Source: Russula earlei
Taxonomy: Eukaryota; Basidiomycota; Agaricomycetes; Russulales; Russulaceae
Length of the DNA: 64,000 nt
Direction of reading: 5' to 3'
Assembly: GCA_025769875.1 (NCBI GenBank)
Contig: JAGFNK010000048.1
Coordinates: 62,001 to 126,000, forward strand
Shown: positions 1 through 11,900 of the stretch, one piece after another
Layout of the letters: every line of letters begins with the position of its first letter
Numbering within the stretch: the stretch's first letter is position 1
The notes under the pieces: model-generated
The model's input: the letters and a program-made list of their open reading frames with translations, nothing else
What the model was told of the DNA's origin: nothing
Database searches by the model: none
Translations under genes and position numbers: made by a program

Positions 1-2
1 TT

Positions 3-1629
3 AAAGAACCACAAAAATTAACAGGACGACAAGCCAGATGGATGCAATACATGCAAGACTTCAACATCACCATGGAACACATCCCTGGACACACACACAC
101 TATCGCCAACACACTTTCTCATCGCAAAGACCTTAACAAGGGGGTAGAAGAACAAAAAACTATGCTATTACCACCTGAAATCTTCACGCGAAAAACTTAC
201 CTACCAGATAAACCTGACGAACAATGAGAAATCTTGAGACAATTTCACAATACCCCCTTTGCAGGACACCCAGGAATAGCTAACACCTGGGACTTAATTA
301 AACAACATTACGAAGGACCCAGACTACGACAGTTCGTAGAACAATACATCAAAGGTTGTGCTAAATGTCAAGAATCCAAAACCAACATACCCAGAAAGAA
401 AGCCACGACCTTCCCACTTGATACACATGTTGAACAAGGCCCCTTTCAATACGTATTGATGGATCTCATCACTGACCTACCTAAATCAGAAGGATTTGAC
501 AGCATTCTCACCATTGTCGACCAAGGATGTTCCAAAGCAACAAAATTTATCCCATGTAACAAAACGATCAATGGAACAGGTGTCACACATGAGTATTTGA
601 AACACCTCATGCCCTGGTTTGGCATCCCCAAAAGAATCATCTCTGACAGAGACCCTCAATTTGCATCAAACTTCTCTAGAGCCATATGTAAGAATCTAGG
701 CATCAAACAAAACATGTCCACCACATTCCATCCCCAAACTGATGGACAGACAGAAAGAATGAATGCATGGCTAGAACAATACCTAAGACCCTGGACCATG
801 ACCCATCCTCATTCCTGGGCAAAAATGCTTCCTTTAGCAGAATACATGCACAACTCCTGGAAACATGAAACATCATGAAAATCACCGCACTAACTCCTCA
901 TGGGATTCAAACCCCAAATTAACATCAGTCTAGAAGACAACAATGTACCCTCATCCATTGATCGCCTGAAACAATTGGAAAAAGCAAGACAAGACGCACA
1001 ACAGCTTCTAGAATGCAAACAACAACCCCTAAAACCCAACATCAAGGAAATGGAAGAAGGAACCCTCATATGGCTAGAAGCAAAGAACCTCAAAACATGA
1101 GGAACACACAAGTTAATGCCCAAGAGATACGGCCCCTTTCCCATCACAAAAAAAATCTCTAAAGTATCAATTACAACTCCCACCATCAATGAAAATACAC
1201 GACATCTTCCATGTCAACTTACTCCTCCCTTATAAGGAGACAGAAGAATATGGCATGCCGTTTACTCGCCCCCCACCAATCATTGAAAATGAGGAAGAAT
1301 ACAAAATAGAAGCAATTCTAGACACCAGAAGGTTTGGACAAACACATAAACTTCAATACCTTGTACATTGGAAGGGTTACCCTACATCAGATGACTCCTG
1401 GGTTGACCACCACAACCTCAACGCCCCGAAAACTTCTAAAAGAATACTACTCCACTTTGGCTGGATGACCCAAAGTATAAAAACCCTGTTTACAAACAAC
1501 CATTCAAACACTACAACATGTCCTCCACACAAAACTCCCCTACTGCCTCCTCTGCTACCCTCGTACCCACACCCCCTTACTCTCCCACACTCATCCATCT
1601 ACCACTGTCTAGAGAACCATCCCCCTTGA
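3..1629 (+). pseudogene. gypsy pol remnant: RNase H end, integrase, chromodomain
   Basis: Frame 3 opens with the tail of RNase H (RQARWMQYMQDF ... LSHRKDLNKGV). The integrase follows at about 234-890. It has the zinc-binding His pair (AGHPG, KQHY) and Cys pair (CAKC), then the catalytic acids in MDLITDLP, SDRDPQF and DGQTERMN, so the D,D,E triad is still present. A chromodomain lies at about 1290-1430 (IEAILDTRR ... YLVHWKGYP ... DDSWV), which in this class targets integration to modified chromatin. TGA codons interrupt the frame before EILRQF, after WKHETS and after EAKNLKT, and a shift near 1160 moves the chromodomain to frame 1. A related tail (QAHELWEDD, PPYYVPLEI) continues to about 1800 in frame 2. 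Confidence 0.92.
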
Positions 1630-2106
1630 TGGCAGTGACCATTAACACCAGATTACTTGTTTGACGTGCCGCACAACACGCAGCAATGATCATACAAGCA
1701 CACGAACTGTGGGAGGACGACTCCTCACCACCATACTACGTGCCTTTGGAAATCGATCCCCCACACCAGGAACCAACTCCCCCATCAGATCCCACAGCCC
1801 TTCCTATCATGTTTGCTCCCCATCACCTGACCCCATTCCAATCCCTCCACGCATAACTACTCCTATCGTTGAACAGGTCAAAAACATCATCCTACTCAAT
1901 GAAAACTTCACCTCAACAAACCATGAAAGGACACCAACCCCTGTCTATGAACCACCTGCTAATCACAACCAACTCTCAGAACTAGAAGAACTTGGAGAAG
2001 AAGGAGATCTGGGACTAGATTTACTCATCCCAGACCCAGGTAACTGTCGAGACTCACTGTTGAACTATCCAGTTCAAGAGCGAGGAGTAAGCTCAAAGAT
2101 GAGTTG

Positions 2107-2850
2107 ATAGACATCCAAGATGGCGTGGGCAAGGAGTAGAGTCCAAAGCAGTAACAAATACCAGAGAGGTATAGTTACTGGTAGAGTCAAGCAGGTACGC
2201 AGGGAAGAGGCCAGAATGGTCACAAGGGGATGGTCCTTAAAGGAGCATCCCAGGAATAGAGAGTGCCGTAAACAAATGGACAGTCTGAGGACTGTCCACT
2301 ACTTTATTGAGCGCTTATATACTACAAGAGAACTGCTAAATAGGGAACAAGTCATAACCTTGTTATCAAGCACAATAGAGTGATGAGTAAGAAGTCAGAG
2401 TGCGCTTACTGAGCATGCTCAGTCATGCTCAGTAAGCTGCTGAGTAAGAAGGCTTCTCTTGATGAGTAAGAGCCTTCACTGTCCACGTGTTCACTGCTTT
2501 AGTACATGTGCAAGCACCTGATTCATTTTCTGTTAGTTAGTTTAGGGCCGGTCATTTGAGGACTTGTAGTTTGGTTTAGGGAATAGTGTTATCTTATAAG
2601 GCCCTTATATAGTTCTATTAGGGTCCTTAGAGTTGACCCTAATACTTCTATTAAGGACCTTAGTATTGCCTTATAGTTCATTCTATAGTTATTAGAGTTA
2701 GTCTAATAACGTGTTGTAGGGTCCTTGATACTAGGTTAGTGCCTATTGTGGAGCACCTAGAGTCGTCCTAAAGGGTCTTTAGGAAGGCCCTAATACTGTC
2801 CTTTATTGCTAGAAGGGTTGCCATTAAGTGGGGCTTGCTGTATGTCAATT
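2107..2850. repeat. Insertion-like block with TATA motif inside the gypsy 3' region
   Basis: Gypsy-type coding sequence stops near 2107 (PVQERGVSSKM) and resumes by about 2950 in the zinc-knuckle ORF. Between them is non-coding DNA with a TATA motif (GCTTATATAC, about 2313), a palindrome at 2405-2436 and repeated GGGTCCTTA/TAAGGACC-type words at 2580-2800. The part at 2272-2324 is clearly related to 24861-24909, including the words ACAAATGGACAGTCTGA and CTTATATAC. This suggests a solo LTR or other promoter-bearing repeat. Exact ends and a target duplication were not found. Confidence 0.4.
2405..2436. repeat. Perfect 13-bp inverted repeat
   Basis: CTTACTGAGCATG (2405-2417) is followed by a 6-base spacer and its exact reverse complement (2424-2436). 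It lies inside the insertion-like block. Nearby words of the type GCTTACTGA also occur at 25010-25080 and in the solo LTR at 21516-21998, which suggests related repeat families. Confidence 0.8.
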
Positions 2851-2984
2851 GTGCCAAGAATCGCTCATGTGACAATGCGTGCACAATATTGTGGACACCT
2901 CTACTCACCCCTTTTGCTCGTGTGAACAGGGTGACACCATAGAGGCTGGGTTTCCTCTCATAAGGAAGGGTCCTTCAAGGACCC

Positions 2985-3660
2985 TCTCCGGAGAATGGTT
3001 CATGACAGTAATGAGGACGACACACTCCCTCCTCGCTTTGTCCTCCCTGACCTCACACATGGCTTCCCCTCTCTGTTAGCCACTTATGGTCCTGGATGCC
3101 CCACTCATTGCATACCCATTCGAGCATGAGCCGACCCTTACCCTCGCCCTCTTCTCACACAAAAAGACACCTTCCTGTTTAAAGACAGCCTCAGACACAC
3201 TACAGTGATAGATGAGGCACTTAGATTCGAACAGGATCTATCCCTAGAGGCTGAAGTACGCTGTTACCAATTTGCCATTAAAAAGGTGCGACAGATGGCA
3301 AACAGTCTCATCACCGCTCGAGAAAGATACCATGATATGGTCTGGGATGTAAGAGACTTGGAGGTCAAACTAGCCAAAGCTAACGCTAAAGCCCGTCTTG
3401 AACCATGAGTCTTGTTCAGAACCATGCCCCAACTCACCGATCAAGAACACAAAGATGCTAAGGAGGCCTTAATGGACCCATGGTATCAATTTTCCCCTTG
3501 AATCTCTGACAAGTGCGCTTGGTGCCATGATGGAGGACACAACACCTTCGAATGTCCCAAAATTGCCATTTGCATCCTCTGCAATTGCCATGGACACATA
3601 GCTGATCACTGCAGAAATCTGCATCAACGATGCAAAACCAACAGAATGTGTTGAGTCCCC
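2985..3660 (+). pseudogene. gypsy 3' ORF with coiled coil and two CCHC zinc knuckles
   Basis: A decayed reading frame in frame 1 lies between the chromodomain and the 3' LTR. It has a charged helical stretch (DEALRFEQDLSLEAEVRCYQ, then KKVRQMANSL and KLAKANAKARLEP) followed by two zinc knuckles of the form CX2CX4HX4C: CAWCHDGGHNTFEC and CILCNCHGHIADHC, starting near 3514. Four in-frame TGA codons interrupt it (after PIRA, LEP, QFSP and RMC). Zinc knuckles normally sit in Gag upstream of pol, so this one may be a second nucleic-acid-binding product encoded downstream of integrase. The coding nature is inferred from the knuckles and frame; the function is unknown. Confidence 0.6.
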
Positions 3661-3741
3661 CACGACCAGCTGCACTTCCACACTCATCGTTGCCACTCCA
3701 CCATCATTCCTTACATTGCTTAGACATTAACAAGGGGGTGA

Positions 3742-4200
3742 TGTCACAAATACTGGTACCTTGGACCAGACCGGCAACTGGACAAGCCTCACATTTCCCA
3801 CGCATTCTCATGACTCACTTGCCTCACATGTACCACCACCTTCCAGCGTGTTCCAGTTTGATTGTCTTGTTGTTACCTCATGCCTACCATTTGATATGGG
3901 TAGTATCTGTCTATATAAACCTGTCAAGTAGAGGAGAACAAGCCCTAAGCTTGTTCTCTTGTGAAATATCACTGGATTCAGCTTCAGGACTGTAGGCTTG
4001 CAGACAATCAAGCAGTCATCTCAGAAACTCTTCTATCTCTCCAAGTCTTCAAATGTGAAGACTTATCCATTGCATTTCCTCTCCACGGTACACACTAGCC
4101 TTTGCTGTGTTGTCACCGAGAACCCCGAAACTTGTGAGAACTCATCATCTCGCTCAACTCAGTGTGCACGTCTCATGCGTGAAATGATTTGTCAGTGACA
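3742..4200 (+). mobile_element. 3' LTR of the gypsy element
   Basis: The block starts TGTCAC and ends GTGACA, a perfect 6-bp terminal inverted repeat with the canonical TG...CA ends. It is preceded directly by the purine-rich tract AACAAGGGGGTGA. A TATA motif (CTATATAAAC) lies at about 3911-3920, giving the expected U3-R order. The length of about 459 bp is normal for fungal LTRs. The 5' partner is outside the window. Confidence 0.8.
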
Positions 4201-5659
4201 CCACCCCCAGTTGGTGACACCAGCACTTAAATACTGTGTCTAGCAAGGCTGTACAGTACTATATGTAGAACAATAGATAGTGATGAACCAATAGCAAAAG
4301 GAACTTAAACAATAGATGAAACACAATAGGTGACACAACAAACATCAGTATCAAGGGATGAAATGGTAACCAAGGGAACGAGGGTGGTGTAGAAAAATAG
4401 GAACAAGGGTCAGTGACAAAAACAAGGGGAGATCACAACAAGTTGCCACTTCCTTGGTTGTAAGTGAAGCTGCCCCACTTCCTAGAGGTTGCAGGAGTCA
4501 CTGTGCCATCAGGAGGGATGTTCCAGGTGTTCCAAGGGGATAAAGTGGCATGTGCCATTTTGTTGAACACAGCAGGTGAGGTGGTCAGCATGATCATTGT
4601 CTCAGGCATTGCAGTGGGAATGTATGATATAGTGTTTAGGATGAGAGGAACTGGATAGGATAACAGGAACTCAAAAGGTTATTGGTACACCCCTCCCCTC
4701 TGTTTGTCCCATTTGGCTACAGTTTTGATCACCACAATTTTGTTAACAGGTAATTTATTCTTATCATTAGATAATTATATTGATTTTCAGAATTGTAAAG
4801 ATGTTCAAACACCACTCTGCTTGCAAAGTCCAATAGTCCTGATTTGGGTGTCACAAGGTGCAAAATTCCAAAGATTCCTTTCATCAAACCTGTGACTCCT
4901 GTCACCCCCAGCAAATACTGAAAACCAAGTTCAAGTTCAAGGTTATTGGTTGGTAGAAGGGGCCAAAAGCTTGTTCTCTCTAACTGACAGGCTTATATAT
5001 GTTTTTAGACAGTGATTGAATACAATCAGCAGGCAAATGTGAGGCAATCAGGGGTGGGCATGAGAAGGAGTCATAACAAACAAGTCAAACACATAGTAAT
5101 TTGGTTATGTAATAAAGTGCCCATGGCAACCCTATATGGATATAATATGTATAACACAATATTATCTGAATATATTCAAAAGAACTCAGATATGCCATAC
5201 AAAAGTAATGGCCCACTGGCACAAGTTACACCTGGCATGTTGAATTGCACAGTGATAAGATAACTTGGATCATAGTAGATGTAATACAACATGCAATTAG
5301 CTACTGATAAGATTGTGAGATAGTACTAGTAAGTACTTACTTCAGTTTCTGTAGGATGAAACTGAAGCATCTATTGGATATACAATGCTCTTAAGTATCT
5401 GAGAGTGTCCCTTATCATGGTAGTGTATGTAGGTACCATCAATTAGGAACCAGGATCACTCAGTTACCAATCATCTCAAATCATACTATCAATTTTTAGC
5501 TATCATATGCACTGCAGCAACTGAGCTGAGATGTTGGTGTGGCCTGGGCCATGTGGACCACCTGGGCAGTTTGAGCTGGCATTTCAACACCTCAGCTACA
5601 GCTTATCTCAACATGGCAATGATTGTGCCAAAGGCACACCAACTCAATGCAAAACCAGG
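4201..5659. other. AT-rich repeat-derived DNA, no gene
   Basis: No reading frame here has recognisable domains or splice structure. Base composition is AT-rich up to about 5690 and then switches abruptly to GC-rich sequence, suggesting a transposon boundary. The segment 4741-4797 is related to 35784-35840, so at least part is a dispersed repeat. Confidence 0.5.
4741..4797 (+). repeat. Dispersed ~57-nt repeat, copy 1
   Basis: This AT-rich segment (core TAATTTATTCTTATCATTA) matches 35784-35840 in the same orientation with only a handful of differences. Flanks on both sides do not match, so it is probably the conserved end of a short interspersed element. Confidence 0.55.
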
Positions 5660-6038
5660 TTATGCAATGTGTGTCTCCCCCAATGCAGTGAATGCCGGAT
5701 CGAGGTGCGGGGGCGGCCCTCCGGGCCCGGGCCACGGCCCCGGCTTCCTGACCTTGCGCCCAACCTTGTTCGCATGTTTCTTTAGCGTGTACAGCGGGCC
5801 CCCTTTCTTTGTTGTCAGGACAGCACCATTTTGCCGTGTTTGCGTCTCTATTGTTGGTGCGGGAAGCCCTCTCCTGCTCTCTCGGTCCACATCGAGTGGG
5901 GAATCATCTCTGTAAGGTAAAGTCGATTGAAGGGATGACAGAGAACTCGATGAGGTCTGCGTACCCTGTAGGAAGCGCGAACGATGGGGCGATGCCAACG
6001 GCGAGGCAGAGTGTGACAAAAACAGAGGAGATGCGCAT
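5660..6038 (-). CDS. Small secreted protein, 3' end probably replaced by repeat DNA
   Basis: The model is complement(5660..5909, 5965..6038), 107 aa. Exon 1 encodes a clear signal peptide (MRISSVFVTLCLAVGIAPSFA). The 55-nt intron has donor GTACGC and acceptor TTACAG, and splicing restores one open frame. The mature part is short and basic-proline rich, with RESRRG, TTKKGGPLY, HANKVGRKVRKPG and a GP-rich stretch. I recognise no family. The last codons (ALGETHIA) run into the AT-rich repeat DNA, so the original C-terminus may be lost. A secreted effector-like or processed peptide is possible, but that is only inference from the signal peptide and the basic sites. Confidence 0.55.
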
Positions 6039-6190
6039 TGTTACTTTATAACTGGGAATGAAAGTTGATGATATTGCCGAGGTATGATGCGGGCAGTGAT
6101 TGTCGGTAACCAGTACCTGATGGGAGGTAGTGAATGGGAGCACAGCTGGAAGAACTGTAATTAGAAGGCATTGGCTTTTATGCTTCAAGT

Positions 6191-6910
6191 TTGTGTGAGT
6201 GCACCTTCCCTATGTCCCGGATCAGATGTGCAGGGCTATACATCCATCGCATCATGACTCAGTGTTGGTGTGAGTGTATGTATCATTCTAGGCTTGCGAG
6301 TAGAGCGCTTGAAAGCCATTTGAAACTGATGAAGGAGGTTGTTCAACTCAGCTGCTGAGAGAGCAGGACAATGCCAGGCCTGTTCGCAATCATATCAAAG
6401 CTGCCAGAAGTACGATACTATATGGCCCCCGGATGCGTGTCATGAGCCATCAGATGATCGCGCTGTGATCCGCTCTTGACAACGGTGGCCAACAGATGTG
6501 TTTGCAGTACATGAGATGATGGGCATCACGGTGTCGGGTACCGCATAGTGGTAAATCGCTGGCACTAGTGGTGTGCAGCAGTTGAGTTGACTTCAGGCCA
6601 CCAGCAATGGCCCAGCATCTGTTTGGCCACCGTTGTCGAGAGCGCATCAGTGCGACCGTCTGATGGCTCATGACACGCATCCGAGGGCCATATAATATAG
6701 TACTTCTGGCAGCTTAGATATGCCAGTGATTGCGAACAGGCCCGACATTGTCCTGCCCTCTCAGCGGCCTTCATGAGTTTCAAGCGGCTTTCAGGCGCTC
6801 TTTACGAATGATACATACATACACTCACACCAACACTGAGTCATGATGCGATGGATGTATAGCCCTGCCCATCTGATCTGGGACATAGGGAAGGTGCACC
6901 CACAGAAAGA
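6191..6910. repeat. Large palindromic (inverted-repeat) element
   Basis: The left arm, about 6191-6498, is the imperfect reverse complement of the right arm, about 6616-6910. The outer ends pair as GTGCACCTTCCCTATGTCCC against GGGACATAGGGAAGGTGCAC. Inner landmarks also pair, for example GGATGCGTGTCATGAGCCAT and ACAACGGTGGCC. The unpaired centre is about 115 nt. There is no coding potential. This is the shape of a foldback or MITE-like element. If transcribed it would form a hairpin of nearly 300 bp. No clear target duplication was identified. Confidence 0.85.
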
Positions 6911-7350
6911 ATAGACTGAGAAGCCAATGCCGTTCGAGTTCATCAGGAAAAAATGTTTCCGGTTCGGTCCGTAGACCGTCACTAGACCCTGGTTGAATAA
7001 CATTGGCAATGGACATCCCTGTCACTAGTGACCCCGAATCCATGGAGCTAAGCCACATACATGGGGCCTGGGGTCTAAATTTGTTGATTTTATGTCGGAG
7101 GTTCGTTGAGTCAAATTGGAGGAGCATGGAAGTTCGTAGCGTTCGACCATCACACTCAGTTGTCGATGGCCTGCCTCTCGCTGATTTTCTTTCCTTGCTT
7201 CAAGAGAGCCTTCCGCCGTCAACAGGCACTGCGCCCCGCCAAAGTTCACACAGGGAGGATACAGTGTATTGGACAGACAAGCATAGCGCTATCCAACCTA
7301 GAGAATAGTGTTCCACGCTACCGGTGAAAATAGTATCGAGCTCCGCTCTA
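6911..7350. other. Intergenic, nothing recognised
   Basis: About 440 bp lie between the palindromic element and the 3' end of the hydrolase gene. Short open frames exist, but none has a domain, codon pattern or splice logic. Confidence 0.5.
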
Positions 7351-8902
7351 TTAACCCATCTTGAACATCTCCGCCATGTAATCTTGTACACCCTCTACAA
7401 GCCCGAGGTTTGCATGCCCGCCCCACAGGGTGCGGAGAAATACGACCTTTCCGTGCGATCTATCCTTGGAGAACACCTCTACATGCCCTACACGCGCGAT
7501 GTCGCTTGTGGTGACTAGCTCTTGTCGCAGTGCCCTCCACTCTTGGGACAGTCTGGCTATTCGTTCCGCGGCCTCATCCGATGCTCCGGCCATGACTTCT
7601 GTGAAATCTGGGAGGGGCGGCAAGTGCTCCTCCAAAAAGGCGTCAAAAAGGGTCTGAGAGTGCGAATGTGGGATGTCCCAGTCGTTTTCAGCGTGCACTA
7701 TCAGCAACGGAAGCTTCAATCCCTGCGATAGGTAATCCCGTTCCGTCAGTCTCCGACGACACTCAAGCGGCCCGAAGGGAGGACTTACCACGACTCTGGT
7801 GAGCGTGTCAAATCGATGGACCAGGAAGCTCTTTATGAAACCTGTTGTATACGTTAGTCGTTTAATCGTCTGATTCTCTATGCGCCTCTTATGACGAGGG
7901 CTCAGCGACCGATACTCACTGCCAATGTAGGGGAAAATGCGGAGAGGCGCAAGCAGCGGGACGAGCCCAGCAACGTAGTACGTGTCGAGAAGGGTCTCGA
8001 CGTTGCTGAACGGCGCGAGCAACACTAGACCGCGCGGAATCTCGTGGGGTTCACCCTCCTTCCTGTATTGTTCATTTCCGCCCAGCGCTTCGGCCTCGAG
8101 GGCGCTCACAAGCTGCACCCCCACTGCCGTGCCGAGGCTGTTGCCGACGACGAGTATGCTCTCCGGCGGGGCCCCGTGGGAACGAAGCCAGTCCCATGAT
8201 GCGCGCGCGTCGAGCACCAGCCCAACCTCGCTCGGAGCACCCGTCGAGTCGCCGAAGCCGCGGTAATCTGGCGCCAAGATATTCGCGCGTAAGCGGGCGG
8301 CGAAAGCCTGGTAGTGTCGCACGCGGGGTGCCACCGCGCGGGTACCGCCGTTCCCATGTAGGAAAAGAATCGTTGGGTGAGCGCGCAGGGCGGAGCGAAT
8401 GGATTCGTCGGCGGAAGTGGAGGGAGAGAGGAGGTCTGCTTTGCGCGCGACGTAGAATGGGTCAGCGAAGGTGAACCAGGCACCGAGGGTCTCGTTATCG
8501 GCCGTGTGAATCCGTACATCGCGAGTTTTGAATGCTGAGATTATGACATTGGAATGGACAAAAAATGGAAGGGGATTGGGATTAGGTAGGAATGGAAGGA
8601 CGATGAGGGGGAACGCACTTACGCGCGAGGTCATATTTCTCTGGCATCTCGTATCGTGCAAAGAGAGGTAGTCTGAGGTTGTTCATGTATAGGAGTCTGT
8701 GGGCCGAAAGGGAGTGCCATGGTGGTCACACGACCAGAATGAGAGATAGCCAAAATGAGACTCGGAGACCGCGAGCTTACTGTCTCTGGAAGTAAGGTCT
8801 TGTTCCGAGGGCAAGCAAAACGACATACACGCAGCCGAGGGTCAGGAGAAAGTTGCGCGCGGTTTGAAGAAAGGTTGCAATCAGGGGAGTCTTGGTGGCC
8901 AT
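7351..8902 (-). CDS. ABHD12-like serine hydrolase (alpha/beta hydrolase)
   Basis: The model is complement(7351..7722, 7789..7841, 7920..8534, 8623..8696, 8781..8902), 411 aa, all junctions in frame. The N-terminus is a membrane anchor (FLLTLGCVYVVLLALG). The hydrolase core follows, with oxyanion motif LHGNGGTR, nucleophile elbow GNSLG, acid in HAENDWDIP and catalytic His in WGGHANLG. This order and the HGN..G/GXSLG pairing match ABHD12-type lysophospholipid/monoacylglycerol lipases, so it probably hydrolyses a lipid ester at an internal membrane. The exact substrate is unknown. Introns are 66-88 nt; intron 3 has branch site GACTAACG. Introns 3 and 4 are multiples of three without stops, so a naive ORF reads through them. 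A divergent paralog lies at 16161-17901. Confidence 0.88.
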
Positions 8903-11900
8903 GGTGGGCCGGTGAATGGGAGAAAGACGAATGAGGGTTGAAAGGACGGTGATGGATGGGTGACCGGAGCCATAAAGTACCTAGCACGCACAATTTGAAA
9001 TCGACACGTTCCACCGAACCCTTCCACAATCCACACTCGTGCTCAGCCACACACACCCACACACTCTCCCGGCGTTTATCGTGCAGAGATCCCTCTTTGG
9101 TCACACGAAGAGGGCCTGTCTCCTCATCGGCAAGGGTCGCGATACAGATGTATGTAAGATCAACCCAGGAATGTTGGGATAATACCCCTCGAAATCTCGT
9201 TCGGCTGTGCTCAAACTGAAGTTGATGACGCTAGGTTGAATGCGTTTTCCTTACACTTGACCAAGTGTCCCATATCACGGCGTATCTGGAATTATGATTC
9301 TGTATGGAAAGGTTCACTTTTAACGCCACCACTTGTGGAAGGTGTCCATGGAATATCTGTCAAAAGACCCTAATACCGCTTTACATCCGTGTAAAGAGCG
9401 TTCGTTCCTTGGATTCAGTGTATTTATTTGGTGACACCGACCCAACTTTCAGTTCCATCCCCGTTACCCTACCTGGGCCACAGTTATTTGGTTGAATAAT
9501 ATGTACTGTCATGCGCCATCCTCCGTTACACCTCTCGCTGCAGTGGTCGCATGACCCCAATTACGGCATTTCTATTCTCACTCTCACACTCCCCAGCCGC
9601 TCTCTCTCTCATAGCCACCACGCCCTCCATGCTCCACCAATTTCCCGTGAACCTCGCGCCTCATTCGCGCCTACCTCGTGCAGGTTACCGGTTGCTTTTT
9701 TAGCTTCCATTTCCTCTAGTTGGTCCTTGGACTTGCGCCGTCCCAGCTCTAGTCCCAAATGGGTTGCACGCGTATCCCGCTTGACGCGGGTCTCTTGCTG
9801 CCCTGAAATTACCCCTGATTCTCTTCAACACGGGCGCAAAGCCAGCTCCTATACGACTTATCCTTCGCGTCATGCGTTCCTGGGGTCTCACCGGGATCGA
9901 GTGAGTGCTACTCGCCTTCACTGCGGTGACGTTCGTCCCTCCTTCACCTCTTCTCTTCTATTTGGAATGCGCAATGGAATCGGTTCATCCACCATCGCTG
10001 GACTCGATTGCATGCAGTGGACGGACGAGTCCGTAGATGATGCCGGCCCATCACAGACCCCACCCAGGTCCCCAACGCATGGGGAGCCTCGCGGTGCGTC
10101 CATACTGCTTCTCCCGAGTGTGATAGAACTCGACGTGCTCCACCGCTACTTGATTTATCTTTCCATGCAGTTGACATTGGTGGTACCAATATCGTTGTGG
10201 TAGTCCGCCGCCATCTAATGCTGGGCGTTATCCTGACATAAATCTCATTCCGAAAACTGACGTTAGGACAAGACACTTGTGCAAGAATAGGGATCCACCC
10301 TCGATTCCTGAGAGTACGGGGATGATTATCAGAAGAAGCATAGGTCTTTAATTTGATGAGTGAACTTCGGGTGCCTGAGCAAATTCAACTCGTGTAGGTG
10401 AGAGCGTCTTTGTAGTACAAGAACCGCGTGTCCACCTCGGGTGATTCCGATTTATGGATGTGCCAATTAACCCCCAAACAGTGCGGTGGACCGTTTGATA
10501 ATCCTGATGTGGGGTTCTGGAATTTCCTACAACGCAACGCGGTATCGTCTAGAATGACGTGAGCGGTGCCAGTGATTTTTGGGGTCAACGCTAGCAAATT
10601 TTACCCCCATATGAGCCTTTAGTTACAGGAAGGGCAAGGCGTTCCTGTGTGTGCGCATGATTGCGCCCCTGGTGAGGGAAGAAGAAAGAACGGTGCTGGA
10701 AAAGCCATTCAGCATCTTATCTTCCGTCACTCGGACCCCTAATTCTGGTCATTGTGCTTGCATGTGTGGGATCTATGCGATACTCGATACTAGTGTCCAC
10801 CCGCAACTTATCCGGTCATTGGCCATCTTTGAGAAGGGATCATTGAGAGGGCATATGGACTGTTTTCGGCGCCCGCCCTTCGCGCAGGCGTCTTAATTGG
10901 CGCTATAATTGAGGGGAGTTCGGGATGGGGATGTGGATGTGGGGCAATCAAGCGCCCCATCTGGCACAAGCCGTTACTTGAGCCGAACTGGGCCGGACCG
11001 AGGCGAGCGTGACAGCACTAACCAGAATTGAAATTCCAAAGTCATCAAAAAACCTCCTTCCTGATTCCTCCATTTCTTCTGCATTCGTGGAATGGCGGGT
11101 ATCAATCAACATTTGGAGGGACCTCCTGTTTCCAGGTCATCAAGACGTGTGTGTCTCCTTCGGACAATTTCGTGACCCACCAGTACCTACTGTGGTACAA
11201 ACGAGTTCCTTCAATACCGGGCTGGTGAACCAATTGTGCCTACCCGCATCCATGCGTCTGGTCAGGGGCTTGCTAGATAGGATGCAGGAGCACATGCGCG
11301 ACATTATTGATGAAAACTACGCAAAGACTGCGGCAGGAACCGATGTCTCAAGCGCCAGAGGTCTCCTCACACCCCAGAGTGTTCTACAACAACTCCGATT
11401 ATCATGTCTGCTCACCACGTTCTCTACTAATAGTGAATCATCTTCAGGGGCCATCGCACTACAAACTCTCCCTCCTGGTCGCACACATTTATCGTGCCCT
11501 GACAGATAATGGGCTGGAGTTCCGATCCCAAGAGCCTTCGGAGCACCGAAGGGTGATCACTGATCACAGTTACCGGCTAGGCGATCAAATAAAAATCCTG
11601 GGAGAGGATAAGTCCTCTCACGTGTTCATGAGGGAACTCATGACTCAGAACCAAGTGTTAAATCCACTCCAGGACTCAACAAACAAATACACCAGTTACG
11701 AGGCCATCCTGGGCAAGGTTCGTGTGGTTGCCTCTTTCAGTCGTTCATGATCTGAGTCAATCTGTACTTGTCCCTTGTGTACCATGAGTGACGTCGTTTC
11801 GGACGGATCATCCTGGCGCATTCGTTGACGTTGGGTAGTCGTCTTCTGTGGATTGCACTACACCATCATGTATATACCACGGACGCCAGGGAGACCTCGG

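Larger units (their letters stand above)
1..4200 (+). mobile_element. Ty3/gypsy chromodomain retrotransposon, 3' part
   Basis: This is the 3' portion of a chromovirus-type gypsy element; its 5' half lies outside the window. Read left to right it contains the end of RNase H, an integrase, a chromodomain, a downstream ORF with two zinc knuckles, a purine-rich tract (about 3731-3741) and a 3' LTR (3742-4200). It cannot be active. The pol frame has in-frame TGA stops where Trp is expected (228, 876 and 1098), a TAA near 888 and a frameshift near 1160. The stops fit G-to-A or C-to-T decay. The block at about 2107-2850 does not continue the coding frames and looks like a later insertion. No 5' LTR is available, so age and target duplication cannot be judged. 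Confidence 0.9.

Noticed and set aside
9511..10203. 230-codon plus-strand frame between the hydrolase and Iwr1
   Set aside because: Composition is Ser/His/Pro/Arg-rich, no domain, no splice logic, and minus-strand frames of similar quality overlap it.
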